Shown here: positions 52,552 through 61,205 of the stretch, piece after piece
How positions within the stretch are numbered: the first letter of the stretch is position 1
Layout of the letters: every line of letters begins with the position of its first letter
Assembly: GCF_000184945.1 (NCBI RefSeq)
Contig: NZ_GL586311.1
Location: 856,087 to 920,086 of the forward strand
DNA length: 64,000 bases
DNA from: Segatella buccae ATCC 33574
GTDB lineage: Bacteria; Bacteroidota; Bacteroidia; Bacteroidales; Bacteroidaceae
Reading direction: 5' to 3'
Made by a program: the position numbers and the translations under genes
The notes under the pieces: model-generated
Databases searched by the model: none
Seen by the model: the letters and a program-made list of their open reading frames with translations, nothing else
What the model was told of the DNA's origin: nothing

Positions 52552-52967
52552 TCATCTTGAAAGCATCAGAATGCTGCCGGCGGCGATGAGGATAGCCCCG
52601 ATAACGACTGGCAGGCCGACTCTCTCGTGGAGGAAGAGGAAGGCAAAGATGATGGTGAAGACAACGCTCAACTTGTCGATGGGGCCACTCTGGAGACATC
52701 TCCTATCTGAATGGCCTTGAAATAGAACAACCACGACAGCCCCGTAGCGACACCGGACAGAATCAGGAAAAGCCAAGTGTGATGGCTTATCTCCCTGACT
52801 TCTGTCTGGTGTTTTCCGAAAAACACGATTCCCCATGTCAGTATCAGGATGACGGAAGTCCGGATGGCCGTTGCCAAATCAGAATTGATGTTCTTCACAC
52901 CCACCTTGGCGCAGATTGCAGTCAGTGCTGCAAACAGGGCCGACAATAACGCATAGACTTTCCACAT
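52552..52967 (-). pseudogene. EamA/DMT-family transporter with a one-base frameshift
   Basis: The first 96 residues from ATG 52967 (MWKVYALLSALFAALTAICAKVGV ... IQIGDVSRVAP) and the last ~42 (IDKLSVVFTIIFAFLFLHER ... GSILMLSR) make one four-helix DMT domain of about 138 residues, but lie in different frames. The break is at a run of four C on the minus strand near 52685; five C would restore GDVSRVAPIDKLSVV. Real mutation, slippage-based switching or sequencing error are all possible. A -7 box (TACTTTTG, 52992-52999) is intact. Confidence 0.82.
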
Positions 52968-53151
52968 GGCGCAAATGGTTTTTGACGGAAACAAAAGTAG
53001 CATTATTTTTGCGACCTTGTGCCTAAAGAAAGAATAATTCACAGAAACACCCCCGGCTTCCCCAAAAATTATACTCTGTTTACCAATGGTTTGCGGTGAT
53101 GAGGCCTTGTCCAGATTCTTGTTGCCTGCCGATAGGGGAGGCAACCATTTT
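52968..53151. other. Region upstream of the EamA remnant
   Basis: Holds the EamA -7 box (52992-52999); no further gene is visible up to the ncRNA terminator. Confidence 0.5.
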
Positions 53152-53408
53152 GAAAACGAAAAGTGCGCGGCCTTTCGGGCTGCGCACTTTCATCTGATTT
53201 CTCAAATTTCTCAAACCTATGAACTAACTACTACTCTTCCTAAACAATCTACTTGATCTTTATGCTCTCTAACAATCTCTAAATCTGTTGTCCGTCAAAA
53301 CAATCTTTCTCTTACCTTAATCTAATACCGTTGTCCTTGTACAATCTTAATTACCTTAACTAATACCTTTACTAACAATCTTAAACCTAAATTCTAATAA
53401 CCTTTTGA
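53152..53408 (-). ncRNA. Candidate small RNA A with repeated AGATTGT motifs
   Basis: Promoter at 53414-53443, predicted start near 53408 and a strong intrinsic terminator (AAAGTGCGC 53160-53168 pairing with GCGCACTTT 53182-53190, followed on the minus strand by TTCGTTTT) define an RNA of about 255 bases with no credible ORF. It is AT-rich and purine-biased and contains AGATTGT five times (plus-strand ACAATCT at 53244, 53272, 53300, 53341, 53375), spaced 28, 28, 41 and 34 bases. Related to RNA B at 56.7-57.0 kb. Function unknown. Confidence 0.55.
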
Positions 53409-53413
53409 CGATG

Positions 53414-53443
53414 CAAAGGTATGCTTATTTTCTCATTCGGCAA
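53414..53443 (-). promoter_or_regulatory. Promoter of candidate small RNA A
   Basis: On the minus strand TTG (53441-53443), 19-base spacer, TACCTTTG (53414-53421). Confidence 0.65.
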
Positions 53444-53482
53444 GCGACTTGATATGTTTTTTAGCACATTTCCACCTCTTTC

Positions 53483-53516
53483 TTGACTTAAATCAAGGTT
53501 TTGTGTGCGAACACAG
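53483..53516. promoter_or_regulatory. FNR-like palindrome upstream of small RNA A
   Basis: TTGACTTAAATCAA (53483-53496) matches the FNR consensus TTGAT-N4-ATCAA except for one base. A second symmetric element, TGTGTGCGAACACA (53502-53515), follows. The first is centred about 81 bases upstream of the predicted RNA start. The same pair occurs at 57.07-57.10 kb. Confidence 0.6.
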
Positions 53517-53653
53517 CGACTTATAAGGGATATAAAACATATTTCCAGAAGAGTATACCCTACATGTAAGTGACAGGGAAAATGCCCAATAAAGTCTCGA
53601 ACTTAGAGAGGATGCTGGAGGAAAATTACAGGGGAAAGTGTCAATCCACCGCA

Positions 53654-55900
53654 TCAATATTTCCTATCCTTATTTTGGAAGATATTTTTTTTCTCTGATT
53701 TTTTGCCCTTGGTGAAGTTGAAGGTACACGTGAAAAGAATCTTCCGGCAATCAATCACATCCTTGCTCTTCACATGGCCATTCTCATAATAGCTCTGACT
53801 TTCGGTCTTCATGTTGCCAAATGGCTGAACATACAAAAGGCCTAATTTTATATTTTTGTTCATCTTATATGTCAATTGCAAAAGACTGATGTCAGATGGT
53901 TTTTGATAACCGTTATAGGCCAATTGCCTCCCGTTATACTTATATTGGAGGACGAACGACCACTTATGGGCAAAGGTCCATAAACTTACAATCTGCCCAC
54001 TAATAGTATATAGATGCTTTCTATAATACTCGTTTTGGGAAATGTTTTGCCTTGCCCCGCTAAAATTCAGATTGACAAGCCACCATTTGAGAAGGTTGCC
54101 GGAAAAGGAGAAATCTACACCGTATTCATGATGGTTCTCCGCATTGATGTAGTCTATTAAAGTGCCGTTGTTATGCGAGGCAGCTCTATATTCAATGGAA
54201 TTTTCTAATCGCTTGAAATAAGGCATTGCTGAAAAATAGCAATCCCCCTTGGAGTAGCTGTACTCTAAAGATAGCGTGCTTGTCTTTTCTGGTTTCAGTT
54301 CGGGAGTTCCTTTCTTATATACGTTAGGACTGGTGCTTCTTGTAAACGGCAGGAGAACCCAAAGATTTGGTTCATTTATTGTCGAAGAATAATCCAAAAC
54401 GAGTGTATGTCGTTCACGCATCGTATATGATACGGAAAAAGCGGGATAAAAATTTAGCTTCTTGACTTCCGTACCATTTCTGAACGTTCTTTGATAATTG
54501 TGGATGTTGAGGCCTGCATCTAATATAAGGTTGTCGTTGACCGTATAATTTGCCTCCGCATAGGCCGACGTGGTATTGTTTTTATACGTGTCGGCCACAT
54601 CAGTACCGGAATTGTTGAAATAGGCTTTGTCTTTTTCATGACAATATGTTGCCCCTGCATTTAAACTTAAATTATCGCCAAACCTTTTCTCGTATCCCAA
54701 TTCTGCTGTGTAGGATTTGGAATTGTTTTTTTGTTCGACACTGTTTGCAGTTGTAAAATAGTTGTCTTTGTCTTTGACGTATTCCTTATCATAGCTGACA
54801 TTCATTTGGAGCTTTGAGGTAGAGTCTTTATAGATGGCGAAAGCCTCGTAGTCTTGTGTGTTAAACCGCTCATGATAGTAATTGTAGCTATTGCGTGTCT
54901 CTTTAAACAGCCGGGTTATGTTTTCTCTATAAAGGTCGGCGTAGGCCTTTAGACCGAATGAGATTCTGCTTGTAGGGTGATACGTATAGCTGCCAAAGAA
55001 CTCATTGTCAACACTTCTGTAAGGGTCAGCTTCAAGCTTTTCTGTCAAGTCCGACTTTGATTTCTTATTGCCGGTCACCGTTTCTTCATCTTGCTTGAGA
55101 TGGCGGTACCTCAATTGATAATGAAGCTGAAAAGAGCTTTTCCCTTTCTCCAGATTCATGTTGAACTTATCGTCATACCACGAATTGTCGTATGAAAAAT
55201 TAGGCTTGACCTCCAATGTTATGCCATCATTTCGTTTTGTGATGATGTTGATGACAGATGTGTAACCGTCTTTCATGTATTTGCTCGGGACATGATAGCT
55301 TATAATGACTTTCTGCACGGTCCCGGCGGGGATTAAATCCAAAAGGTTGCTATGCCGCATCTTCATGCCATCTTTCAAAAGCAAGACATTGCTGTTGCCC
55401 CTGACATAGATATTGTTGTTAAAATCCAAGAACACACTGGGTATTTTTTCAAGAATCTCTGAGGTAAGTTGATTGTTCCGTCTCATGTCGTCAGTCACGA
55501 GATATTCCAGATTAAGGCGTCTTTTGACCTTGGTTCTGACTGCGGTCACGTTAACGGTCGAGAGATTATAGCCGTTAGTTTTCATTTGTATTTTGAGATC
55601 AGTGGCAGACTTTGACATGATGCTTTGCTTTATGTAGCAGAGGTGCGTGACCTGAACGATAAATTCTTTCTCCGTGGCTGACGATTCAAAGGCGATCCGG
55701 AAATTGCCGAGTGAATCGGTGACATCTCCTGCGATAAACGTAGAGTCTGAAGTCAGTAAAGCGACATTGGCAAGCTCTATGGGGGCATGGCCATCGGCAT
55801 CCACAACTCGTCCGGCAATCGTTGCAGTCTGGGCATGGCTGATATGTGAGATTAAAAACAAAATGACAAGGCAGTAGAACAATTTCTTGACAATCATCAT
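53654..55900 (-). CDS. Outer-membrane beta-barrel receptor with carboxypeptidase-D-like domain
   Basis: 748 residues from ATG 55900 (MMIVKKLFYCLVILFLISHISHA, signal peptide). An N-terminal carboxypeptidase-regulatory-like domain (ATIAGRVVDADGHAPIELANVAL) is followed by a plug-like part (IPSVFLDFNNNIYVRGNSNVLLLKDGMKM) and a large barrel of the OMP_b-brl_3 type. No SusD partner. The ligand is unknown. Strongly AT-rich and flanked by two related ncRNA units, which suggests acquisition. Its promoter is at 56084-56113, leaving a leader of about 180 bases. Confidence 0.85.
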   Translation of the reverse strand: MMIVKKLFYCLVILFLISHISHAQTATIAGRVVDADGHAPIELANVALLTSDSTFIAGDVTDSLGNFRIAFESSATEKEFIVQVTHLCYIKQSIMSKSATDLKIQMKTNGYNLSTVNVTAVRTKVKRRLNLEYLVTDDMRRNNQLTSEILEKIPSVFLDFNNNIYVRGNSNVLLLKDGMKMRHSNLLDLIPAGTVQKVIISYHVPSKYMKDGYTSVINIITKRNDGITLEVKPNFSYDNSWYDDKFNMNLEKGKSSFQLHYQLRYRHLKQDEETVTGNKKSKSDLTEKLEADPYRSVDNEFFGSYTYHPTSRISFGLKAYADLYRENITRLFKETRNSYNYYHERFNTQDYEAFAIYKDSTSKLQMNVSYDKEYVKDKDNYFTTANSVEQKNNSKSYTAELGYEKRFGDNLSLNAGATYCHEKDKAYFNNSGTDVADTYKNNTTSAYAEANYTVNDNLILDAGLNIHNYQRTFRNGTEVKKLNFYPAFSVSYTMRERHTLVLDYSSTINEPNLWVLLPFTRSTSPNVYKKGTPELKPEKTSTLSLEYSYSKGDCYFSAMPYFKRLENSIEYRAASHNNGTLIDYINAENHHEYGVDFSFSGNLLKWWLVNLNFSGARQNISQNEYYRKHLYTISGQIVSLWTFAHKWSFVLQYKYNGRQLAYNGYQKPSDISLLQLTYKMNKNIKLGLLYVQPFGNMKTESQSYYENGHVKSKDVIDCRKILFTCTFNFTKGKKSEKKNIFQNKDRKY

Positions 55901-56083
55901 AGTTATATCATTTATAAAGAAGGCAATGACAGAACTGTCATAAGACAATTTTATCATCGCCCTCAAAGGAATGTGGACAATGGAGAATCTTCCATGTTTT
56001 CTGTTTGTTAAGTTTATAAAATAAGTTCGTTGTCAATCTTATAAATCTCTGTGCAAAGATTAAAAATTATTTGAAAGACAAAG

Positions 56084-56113
56084 CAAAAGTATATTTTTTC
56101 TTTTTAATATCAA
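56084..56113 (-). promoter_or_regulatory. Promoter of the barrel receptor gene
   Basis: On the minus strand TTG (56111-56113), 19-base spacer, TACTTTTG (56084-56091). Confidence 0.6.
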
Positions 56114-56274
56114 AATGAAGATGTGAAAAATAGTTTCTTTTTAACAGTTGTGTCCGATGAGAGAAGATAATCTAAAAGAGGGTATTATAATGGGGAAAAT
56201 TACAGTTCTGCCCTACTCATGATAAGTTTTCTTCTTTTTCAATGATTAATTGCATCGCAATTATGAGAATAGAA

Positions 56275-56680
56275 TGATTGTCAAACTATTTGTTCGTTTT
56301 CGGTCTCTCTGCTTGCGATATTTTCAACGGGCAACCCACTTGGGTGCAAATGAGCGAATTTGGCGATGTTTTTAAAGCACTGACAGTCAGTTACTTGAAT
56401 TTTGTTGACACGGATTTGAGCCTGAAAATGCTCTTGAAACGGCCCAAATGGGCTTGCAAAAGGGCCACAGTTGCGCTGCAACTGTGGCCCTTTCAGCTTT
56501 CAAGTGTGGCTCTTTTGCAAGTTCGGAGAGCCCGAATGAGAAAATCGGCGGGCTTTTCCGGCATTTTAAAGCCTGTTTTCCGTTCTGGTTGGAGTTTTTT
56601 GGTGGAGGTGTTTTTGTTGATATTCTTCACCGTCATCCGACATCTTGTGAAGATGCCTTTCACTGATTTTTGTGTTTTGT
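56275..56680 (-). repeat. 430-bp non-coding repeat, copy 3 (inverted)
   Basis: Reverse complement of the copies at 14.5 and 25.2 kb, slightly shorter. The central hairpin has 16-base arms 56459-56474 and 56478-56493 (AAAGGGCCACAGTTGC) and loop GCT. Open frames crossing it have no homology and follow the repeat, so they are not genes. Confidence 0.85.
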
Positions 56681-56708
56681 CATCCTTGACATACTTCGAT
56701 TTGGAGCT

Positions 56709-56994
56709 AAAAAAACGGCTGAGAATGTCATCCCCCTCCGTCATCAGGTTCGCGCCTCACGGCGTTCCCCTTTTACATCAATGTTACCTTACAATCTTTT
56801 CTAACCTTAACTAAAACCTATTTGTTATCGCTGATCAAATCTTTTACCTTACCTAATACCTGACAATCTTTACCTAAATAAACTAAAAACCTAAATCTAT
56901 TATTATTAACTTAAACAATCTGTATTATGAGATGACGTTCGGCGGATATTTCTGATGAAGCGACCTTCAATCGTTCCGCTTACTTGTCGTTTAC
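56709..56994 (-). ncRNA. Candidate small RNA B, relative of RNA A
   Basis: Promoter at 57000-57029 and a T-run on the minus strand (complement of 56709-56715) bound an RNA of about 285 bases without a credible ORF. It carries three AGATTGT motifs (plus-strand ACAATCT at 56791, 56863, 56915) and one variant near 56834. ACCTTAACTAAAACC (56804-56818) parallels ACCTTAACTAATACC (53353-53367) in RNA A. A small CGCC-GTGA-GGCG hairpin (about 56753-56764) precedes a weakly paired T-run, so the 3' end is less certain than for A. Confidence 0.45.
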
Positions 56995-56999
56995 GTTTG

Positions 57000-57029
57000 C
57001 AAAGATAGAGCTAATTCCCGACCCGGCAA
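57000..57029 (-). promoter_or_regulatory. Promoter of candidate small RNA B
   Basis: On the minus strand TTG (57027-57029), 19-base spacer, TATCTTTG (57000-57007); same geometry as RNA A. Confidence 0.65.
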
Positions 57030-57067
57030 ATTTTATTCACTTTTATTAGTGTAATAGTGCCACTTTC

Positions 57068-57100
57068 TTGATTTAAATCAACGTTTGTGCGCGAACACAA
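57068..57100. promoter_or_regulatory. Perfect FNR-consensus palindrome upstream of small RNA B
   Basis: TTGATTTAAATCAA (57068-57081) is an exact match to TTGAT-N4-ATCAA. TTGTG-N6-CACAA (57085-57100) lies 3 bases further. The first is centred about 80 bases upstream of the RNA B start and about 52 bases upstream of a possible plus-strand start (-7 box TATTTTTG, 57114-57121), so it could serve both directions. Confidence 0.65.
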
Positions 57101-57211
57101 GGGCCTTTAAACATATTTTTGTAGTTGTTTTCATTGCTTAAGCCGTGCGGTTCGGAAAAAAAGAGTATCTTCGTGGCGGCGAAGGGCAACCCATTATATA
57201 AATTAAGGTGT

Positions 57212-57868
57212 ATGCGTTTGAAGATACATTTCAACCATCGTGAAGAGCTTTGGAACTCGTGGTCACATGCCGGAGGCATAGCCTTGGGCGTGGTCTTCGG
57301 CACGCTTTTCCTCTACTGGTGCTTTACCCGCGGCAACGGTTGGGCCACGGCAGGTGTGATACTCTATCTTTTCGGTATGCTCATGTCCTATATCGCCTCC
57401 ACGGCCTATCATGCCCTTTCGGCCTGGTCGCGGTGGAAAGAGCGGTTGCGCAAGTGGGATCATGCCGCCATCTATTGGCACATTGCCGGCTCCTATTCCC
57501 CCATCACGCTCATTGTTTTGCGCGACGAGGGCTATTGGGGGTGGAGTCTTTTCTGCTTCATTTGGGCTTGTGCCATCGCCGGCACGGTGATGAGTTTTGC
57601 CCGTCTCAAGGATCACAGCAACCTTGAGACGCTGGCTTTCGTGGGCATGGGCCTGAGTGTGCTCGTGGCTTTCAAACCGCTGATAGACGCTCTCTCCACG
57701 GCCGCTTTTGTGTGGATAGTGGCCGAGGGCGTGTGTTATATCACCGGTGCGGTGTTTTACAGCATCAACAAGCGGCGGTTCATGCACACCGTGTTCCACT
57801 TCTTTGTGCTAGGCGGCAGTATCTGCCACATCATCGCCGTGTGGGACATCCTTATGGAATACATTTAG
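57212..57868 (+). CDS. Hemolysin III / PAQR-family membrane protein
   Basis: 218 residues from ATG 57212 (MRLKIHFNHREELWNSWSHAGG), seven predicted helices. Metal-site motifs of the family are present: SYIASTAYHAL (Ser-x-x-x-His), WDHAAIYWHIAGSYSPI (Asp) and the C-terminal HTVFHFFVLGGSICH (two His). Bacterial members are inner-membrane proteins of uncertain role, possibly lipid hydrolases. Upstream lie a TATTTTTG box (57114) and TATCTTCG (57166), either of which may serve it. Confidence 0.92.
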   Translation: MRLKIHFNHREELWNSWSHAGGIALGVVFGTLFLYWCFTRGNGWATAGVILYLFGMLMSYIASTAYHALSAWSRWKERLRKWDHAAIYWHIAGSYSPITLIVLRDEGYWGWSLFCFIWACAIAGTVMSFARLKDHSNLETLAFVGMGLSVLVAFKPLIDALSTAAFVWIVAEGVCYITGAVFYSINKRRFMHTVFHFFVLGGSICHIIAVWDILMEYI

Positions 57869-57932
57869 GGAGTAAGAAGTTAGGAGTGAGAAGTTGGGAA
57901 TGAGGAGTTAAGAAATCGTGTAAATCAAAGTA

Positions 57933-57978
57933 AAAAGCCCATAGACCTTTCAAGGATAAGAAAGTTCTATGGGCTTTT
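57933..57978. terminator. Bidirectional terminator, hemolysin III gene and cysS
   Basis: AAAAGCCCATAGA (57933-57945) pairs with TCTATGGGCTTTT (57966-57978) over 13 bases between convergent genes. A GGAGTTAAG-type stretch (57868-57913) precedes it and a palindromic CTCCCCTCGGAGAGGGG element (57986-58002) follows. Confidence 0.85.
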
Positions 57979-58029
57979 CACTCCCCCTCTCCCCTCGGAG
58001 AGGGGCCGGGGGTGAGGCTTTTCTTTTCT

Positions 58030-59577
58030 TCACCTATTCAGTCTCCACGTCACTCCGTCTTTTGTGTCTTTCACCTCGAATCCGGCATCTGCCAACGCGT
58101 CGCGAATCTTGTCGCTCGTCGTCCAGTCCTTGTCGGCCTTGGCTTTGGCCCGCAACGAGAGCACCATGTCCACTACCTTGCCGTAGGCCTCTTCCCGCGC
58201 CTCGTTGTTATCGCCATTCTCGGGCTTCAGTCCGAGCAGATCGAAGGCGAAGAGACGCATCGTCTCGGCAAGTTCCTTCAGGCAGTCGGCGCAGATATGT
58301 GCTTTGTGGTCGAGCAGCGTGTTCACCACGTGGCAGGCCTCGAAGAGGTAGCTGATGACCAGTTGGGTTTGGAAGTCATCGTTCATGGCATCGTAGCAGC
58401 GTTGGCGCAGCTGTTTCACAAACCGGTCTGTGACTTCGTCGCAGGTGTCGGAAACGGGCACGCGGTCGAGGTCGCTGAGACCGTTCATCAGTCTTTCCAG
58501 TCCCTTTTCGCTCGCCTTGAGGGCATCGTTGGAGAAATCCACCGTGCTGCGATAGTGGGCCGAGAGGATGAAGAAGCGGATGGTCATGGGCGAATAGGCC
58601 TGCTCCAGACTGTCGTGAGAACCGGTGAAGAACTGCTCCAGCGTGATGAAGTTGCCCAGGCTCTTGCCCATCTTTTGCCCGTTGATGGTGATCATGTTGT
58701 TGTGCATCCAGTAGCGCACCATCTGGTCGCCCTGCGAAGCCACGGCCTGTGCTATCTCACACTCGTGGTGCGGGAACACCAAGTCCATGCCGCCGCCGTG
58801 GATGTCGAAGTGGTTGCCGAGATATTTGCGTCCCATTGCCGTACATTCGCAGTGCCAACCGGGAAATCCTTCAATAGTTATTTGCCTGTATTTTGCTTTT
58901 TTATTTTCGTAGTAGCTCCCCGTCTTGTATTTAAAAACGGAGTGCCATCGCATGATGTGTTCGGGCATGGCGCGCTTCCACAGGGCGAAGTCGGCCTGAT
59001 GGCGCTTCTCGCCTACGCCTGCCAGCGAACGGCTCTCGTTGACGATATTCTCCAACGAGCGTCCCGAGAGGATGCCGTATTTATGGTCTTTGTTGTACTT
59101 CTCGATGTCGAAATAGATGGAACCGTTGCTCTCGTAGGCGTAGCCGTTGTCCAAAATCTGCTTTACCAGCTCCTCCTGCTCGATGATGTGGCCCGTGGCC
59201 TGCGGCTCGATGCTCGGCGGCAGCACGTTGAGTGCGTTCATGGCCGTGTGATAACGGTTGGTGTAGTATTGCGCCACCTCCATCGGTTCGAGTTGCTCCA
59301 GCCGTGCCTTCTTCTCTATCTTGTCGTCGCCGTCGTCGGCATCGTGCTCCATGTGTCCCACATCGGTGATGTTGCGCACGTAGCGCACCTTGTAGCCCAA
59401 GTGTTTCAGATAGCGGAAAAGGATGTCAAACGTGATGGCCGGGCGGGCATGTCCCAAGTGCGGGTCGCCATACACGGTGGGTCCGCACACATACATGCCC
59501 ACATTGGGGGCATGCAACGGCTCAAATCTTTCCTTGCTCCGACTGAGCGTATTGTAAATCAGAAGGGTCTGTTCCAT
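58030..59577 (-). CDS. cysS: Cysteinyl-tRNA synthetase
   Basis: 515 residues, class I synthetase. HIGH-type motif in [16 protein letters not shown], zinc ligands in [21 protein letters not shown] and HHECEIAQA, and KMSKS-type loop [12 protein letters not shown]-terminal DALR-like helical domain ending [11 protein letters not shown]. Charges tRNA-Cys. Single gene with its own promoter, ending against the 57.9-kb terminator. Confidence 0.97.
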   Translation of the reverse strand: MEQTLLIYNTLSRSKERFEPLHAPNVGMYVCGPTVYGDPHLGHARPAITFDILFRYLKHLGYKVRYVRNITDVGHMEHDADDGDDKIEKKARLEQLEPMEVAQYYTNRYHTAMNALNVLPPSIEPQATGHIIEQEELVKQILDNGYAYESNGSIYFDIEKYNKDHKYGILSGRSLENIVNESRSLAGVGEKRHQADFALWKRAMPEHIMRWHSVFKYKTGSYYENKKAKYRQITIEGFPGWHCECTAMGRKYLGNHFDIHGGGMDLVFPHHECEIAQAVASQGDQMVRYWMHNNMITINGQKMGKSLGNFITLEQFFTGSHDSLEQAYSPMTIRFFILSAHYRSTVDFSNDALKASEKGLERLMNGLSDLDRVPVSDTCDEVTDRFVKQLRQRCYDAMNDDFQTQLVISYLFEACHVVNTLLDHKAHICADCLKELAETMRLFAFDLLGLKPENGDNNEAREEAYGKVVDMVLSLRAKAKADKDWTTSDKIRDALADAGFEVKDTKDGVTWRLNR

Positions 59578-59617
59578 GTATCTTGCTTGTTTTCTTTTAC
59601 TTCTTTCTTATCTCATG

Positions 59618-59647
59618 CAAAAGTAAGCAATTCTGCCATAATGGCAA
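59618..59647 (-). promoter_or_regulatory. cysS promoter
   Basis: On the minus strand TTG (59645-59647), 19-base spacer, TACTTTTG (59618-59625). Confidence 0.65.
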
Positions 59648-59765
59648 AATAAAACGTGGCGAAAATGGCCGGGGCCGCACGATTGTGGGATTGTGCCAAC
59701 CGGGTGCAGGCGGGGCCCGATGTAAAAATATAGCCCCGACAGCATTCCCGCACCGGTATTTTTCG

Positions 59766-59773
59766 TATATTTG
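59766..59773 (+). promoter_or_regulatory. pncB -7 box
   Basis: TATATTTG, about 120 bases before the pncB ATG; -33 element not evident. The frame open from 59806 lies in the leader. Confidence 0.5.
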
Positions 59774-59895
59774 CACTCGATAGGCTTCCCGGTCTGCCAT
59801 CTCCCATGCCGACTGCGGCATTCCGGACGGAAGCGTTGTCCCTTTACGGGCAAGAACAGACAGCCGGAAACCGGCCAAACCATAAACTAACAGTC

Positions 59896-61119
59896 ATGCA
59901 ACAGATCATCTATCATCTCACCGACAACGACGCCTACACGTTCAGTTGCCAGTATTACGTGCTACAAAAGTATCCACGAGCCGAAGTGGAATACACGTTT
60001 TTCGACCGCAACAACACCGTCTATCCCAAGGGGTTTGGCGAACTCGTCAAGGAGCAGTTGGGCATGATGCCCCGCGTGATGATCACTGACGAGGAGGTGC
60101 AGTTCATGAAACGGCGGATGTACTACCTGCCCGAGTGGTATTTCACTTTCCTGCGCGGCTACCGATTCAATCCCCACGAAGTGTCGGTGGAGCAGGACGA
60201 GGAGGGCCATCTGCACATTTCCGTACGCGGCAAGTGGTATTCCACCATCATGTGGGAGATGCCGATACTCTCCATCGTGTCCGAACTGATGCACGGATTG
60301 CAGGGCGACCTCGACCGCTACGACCCTGACCGCGAGCGCGAGCGTTGTGTGGAGAAGACGCGCAGGATACTCTCTAACGAGCTGTTCTTGGCCGACATGG
60401 GCACGCGCCGCCGCCTTTCGTTCGACCACCACGATATGGTGATGGCCACGATGAAGGCCATTGACGAGCAGGGAGGATATGAAGACGATGGGGGGATGTT
60501 CCATCCTTGGACGGGAAAGTTCATCGGTACGAGCAATGTCTACTTCGCGATGAAGTACGATCTTGTGCCCATCGGTACGATGAGCCACCAGCTCATAGAG
60601 TTCGAAGAGAACGTGAGCGGCATTTTCGAGTGCAATTTCAATGTGATGCGCAAGTTCAGCGATGTCTATGATGGCGACAACGGCATCTATCTCTACGACT
60701 GCTTCGGCGACCGTGTGTTCTTCAGCAATCTGTCCAAGCGCATGGCCATGATGTTCAACGGACTGCGTGTGGACAGTGGCATAGAGGAGGAACAGACAGA
60801 GAAAATCATTGAAAAATACGAGTCATTGGGCATCGATCCGAAGGCCAAGCAGGTGGTGTTTTCCAACGGACTCAACATCGAGCGGGCCATCGAGATACAC
60901 CGATACGTGGGCGGGCGCATGAAAGATTCCTACGGTATGGGCACGTTTCTCACTTGCGATGTGGAGAATGCCAAGCCCATGAATATCGTCGTGAAACTCA
61001 CCCGCTGCCGGATCACCGAGAAAAGAGAATGGCACGACTGCGTGAAACTCTCTTGCGACAAGGGCAAAACACTCGGCAACCCTGAAAAATGCGCCTATCT
61101 GCTGAAGCTGATAGGGTGA
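59896..61119 (+). CDS. pncB: Nicotinate phosphoribosyltransferase
   Basis: 407 residues from ATG 59896 (MQQIIYHLTDNDAYTFSCQYY); the frame is open upstream but the family begins TDNDxYxxSMQ-like here. Residues ELFLADMGTRRRLSFDHHD and FIGTSNVYFAMKYDLVPIGTMSHQ form the active site, with the conserved His in GTMSHQ; VVFSNGLNIERAIEI holds the phosphoribosyl pyrophosphate region. It makes nicotinate mononucleotide in NAD salvage. Confidence 0.96.
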   Translation: MQQIIYHLTDNDAYTFSCQYYVLQKYPRAEVEYTFFDRNNTVYPKGFGELVKEQLGMMPRVMITDEEVQFMKRRMYYLPEWYFTFLRGYRFNPHEVSVEQDEEGHLHISVRGKWYSTIMWEMPILSIVSELMHGLQGDLDRYDPDRERERCVEKTRRILSNELFLADMGTRRRLSFDHHDMVMATMKAIDEQGGYEDDGGMFHPWTGKFIGTSNVYFAMKYDLVPIGTMSHQLIEFEENVSGIFECNFNVMRKFSDVYDGDNGIYLYDCFGDRVFFSNLSKRMAMMFNGLRVDSGIEEEQTEKIIEKYESLGIDPKAKQVVFSNGLNIERAIEIHRYVGGRMKDSYGMGTFLTCDVENAKPMNIVVKLTRCRITEKREWHDCVKLSCDKGKTLGNPEKCAYLLKLIG

Positions 61120-61134
61120 GGGAGTGAGGAATGG

Positions 61135-61205
61135 GAAGTGAGGAGTTAAGAGTGAAAAAAGAGGAATTAAGAGTTATTCCCCCACAACCCTTAACTCCTC
61201 ACTTC
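61135..61205. repeat. Inverted repeat of the GGAGTTAAGG family between pncB and the methyltransferase gene
   Basis: GAAGTGAGGAGTTAAG (61135-61150) pairs perfectly over 16 bases with CTTAACTCCTCACTTC (61190-61205). The right arm encodes the last codons of the convergent methyltransferase gene, so the repeat doubles as terminator and coding sequence. Confidence 0.75.

Noticed and set aside
56278..56814. 178-codon frame in the receptor-hemolysin III gap
   Set aside because: Translates the third copy of the 430-bp repeat; the other two copies do not keep the frame.
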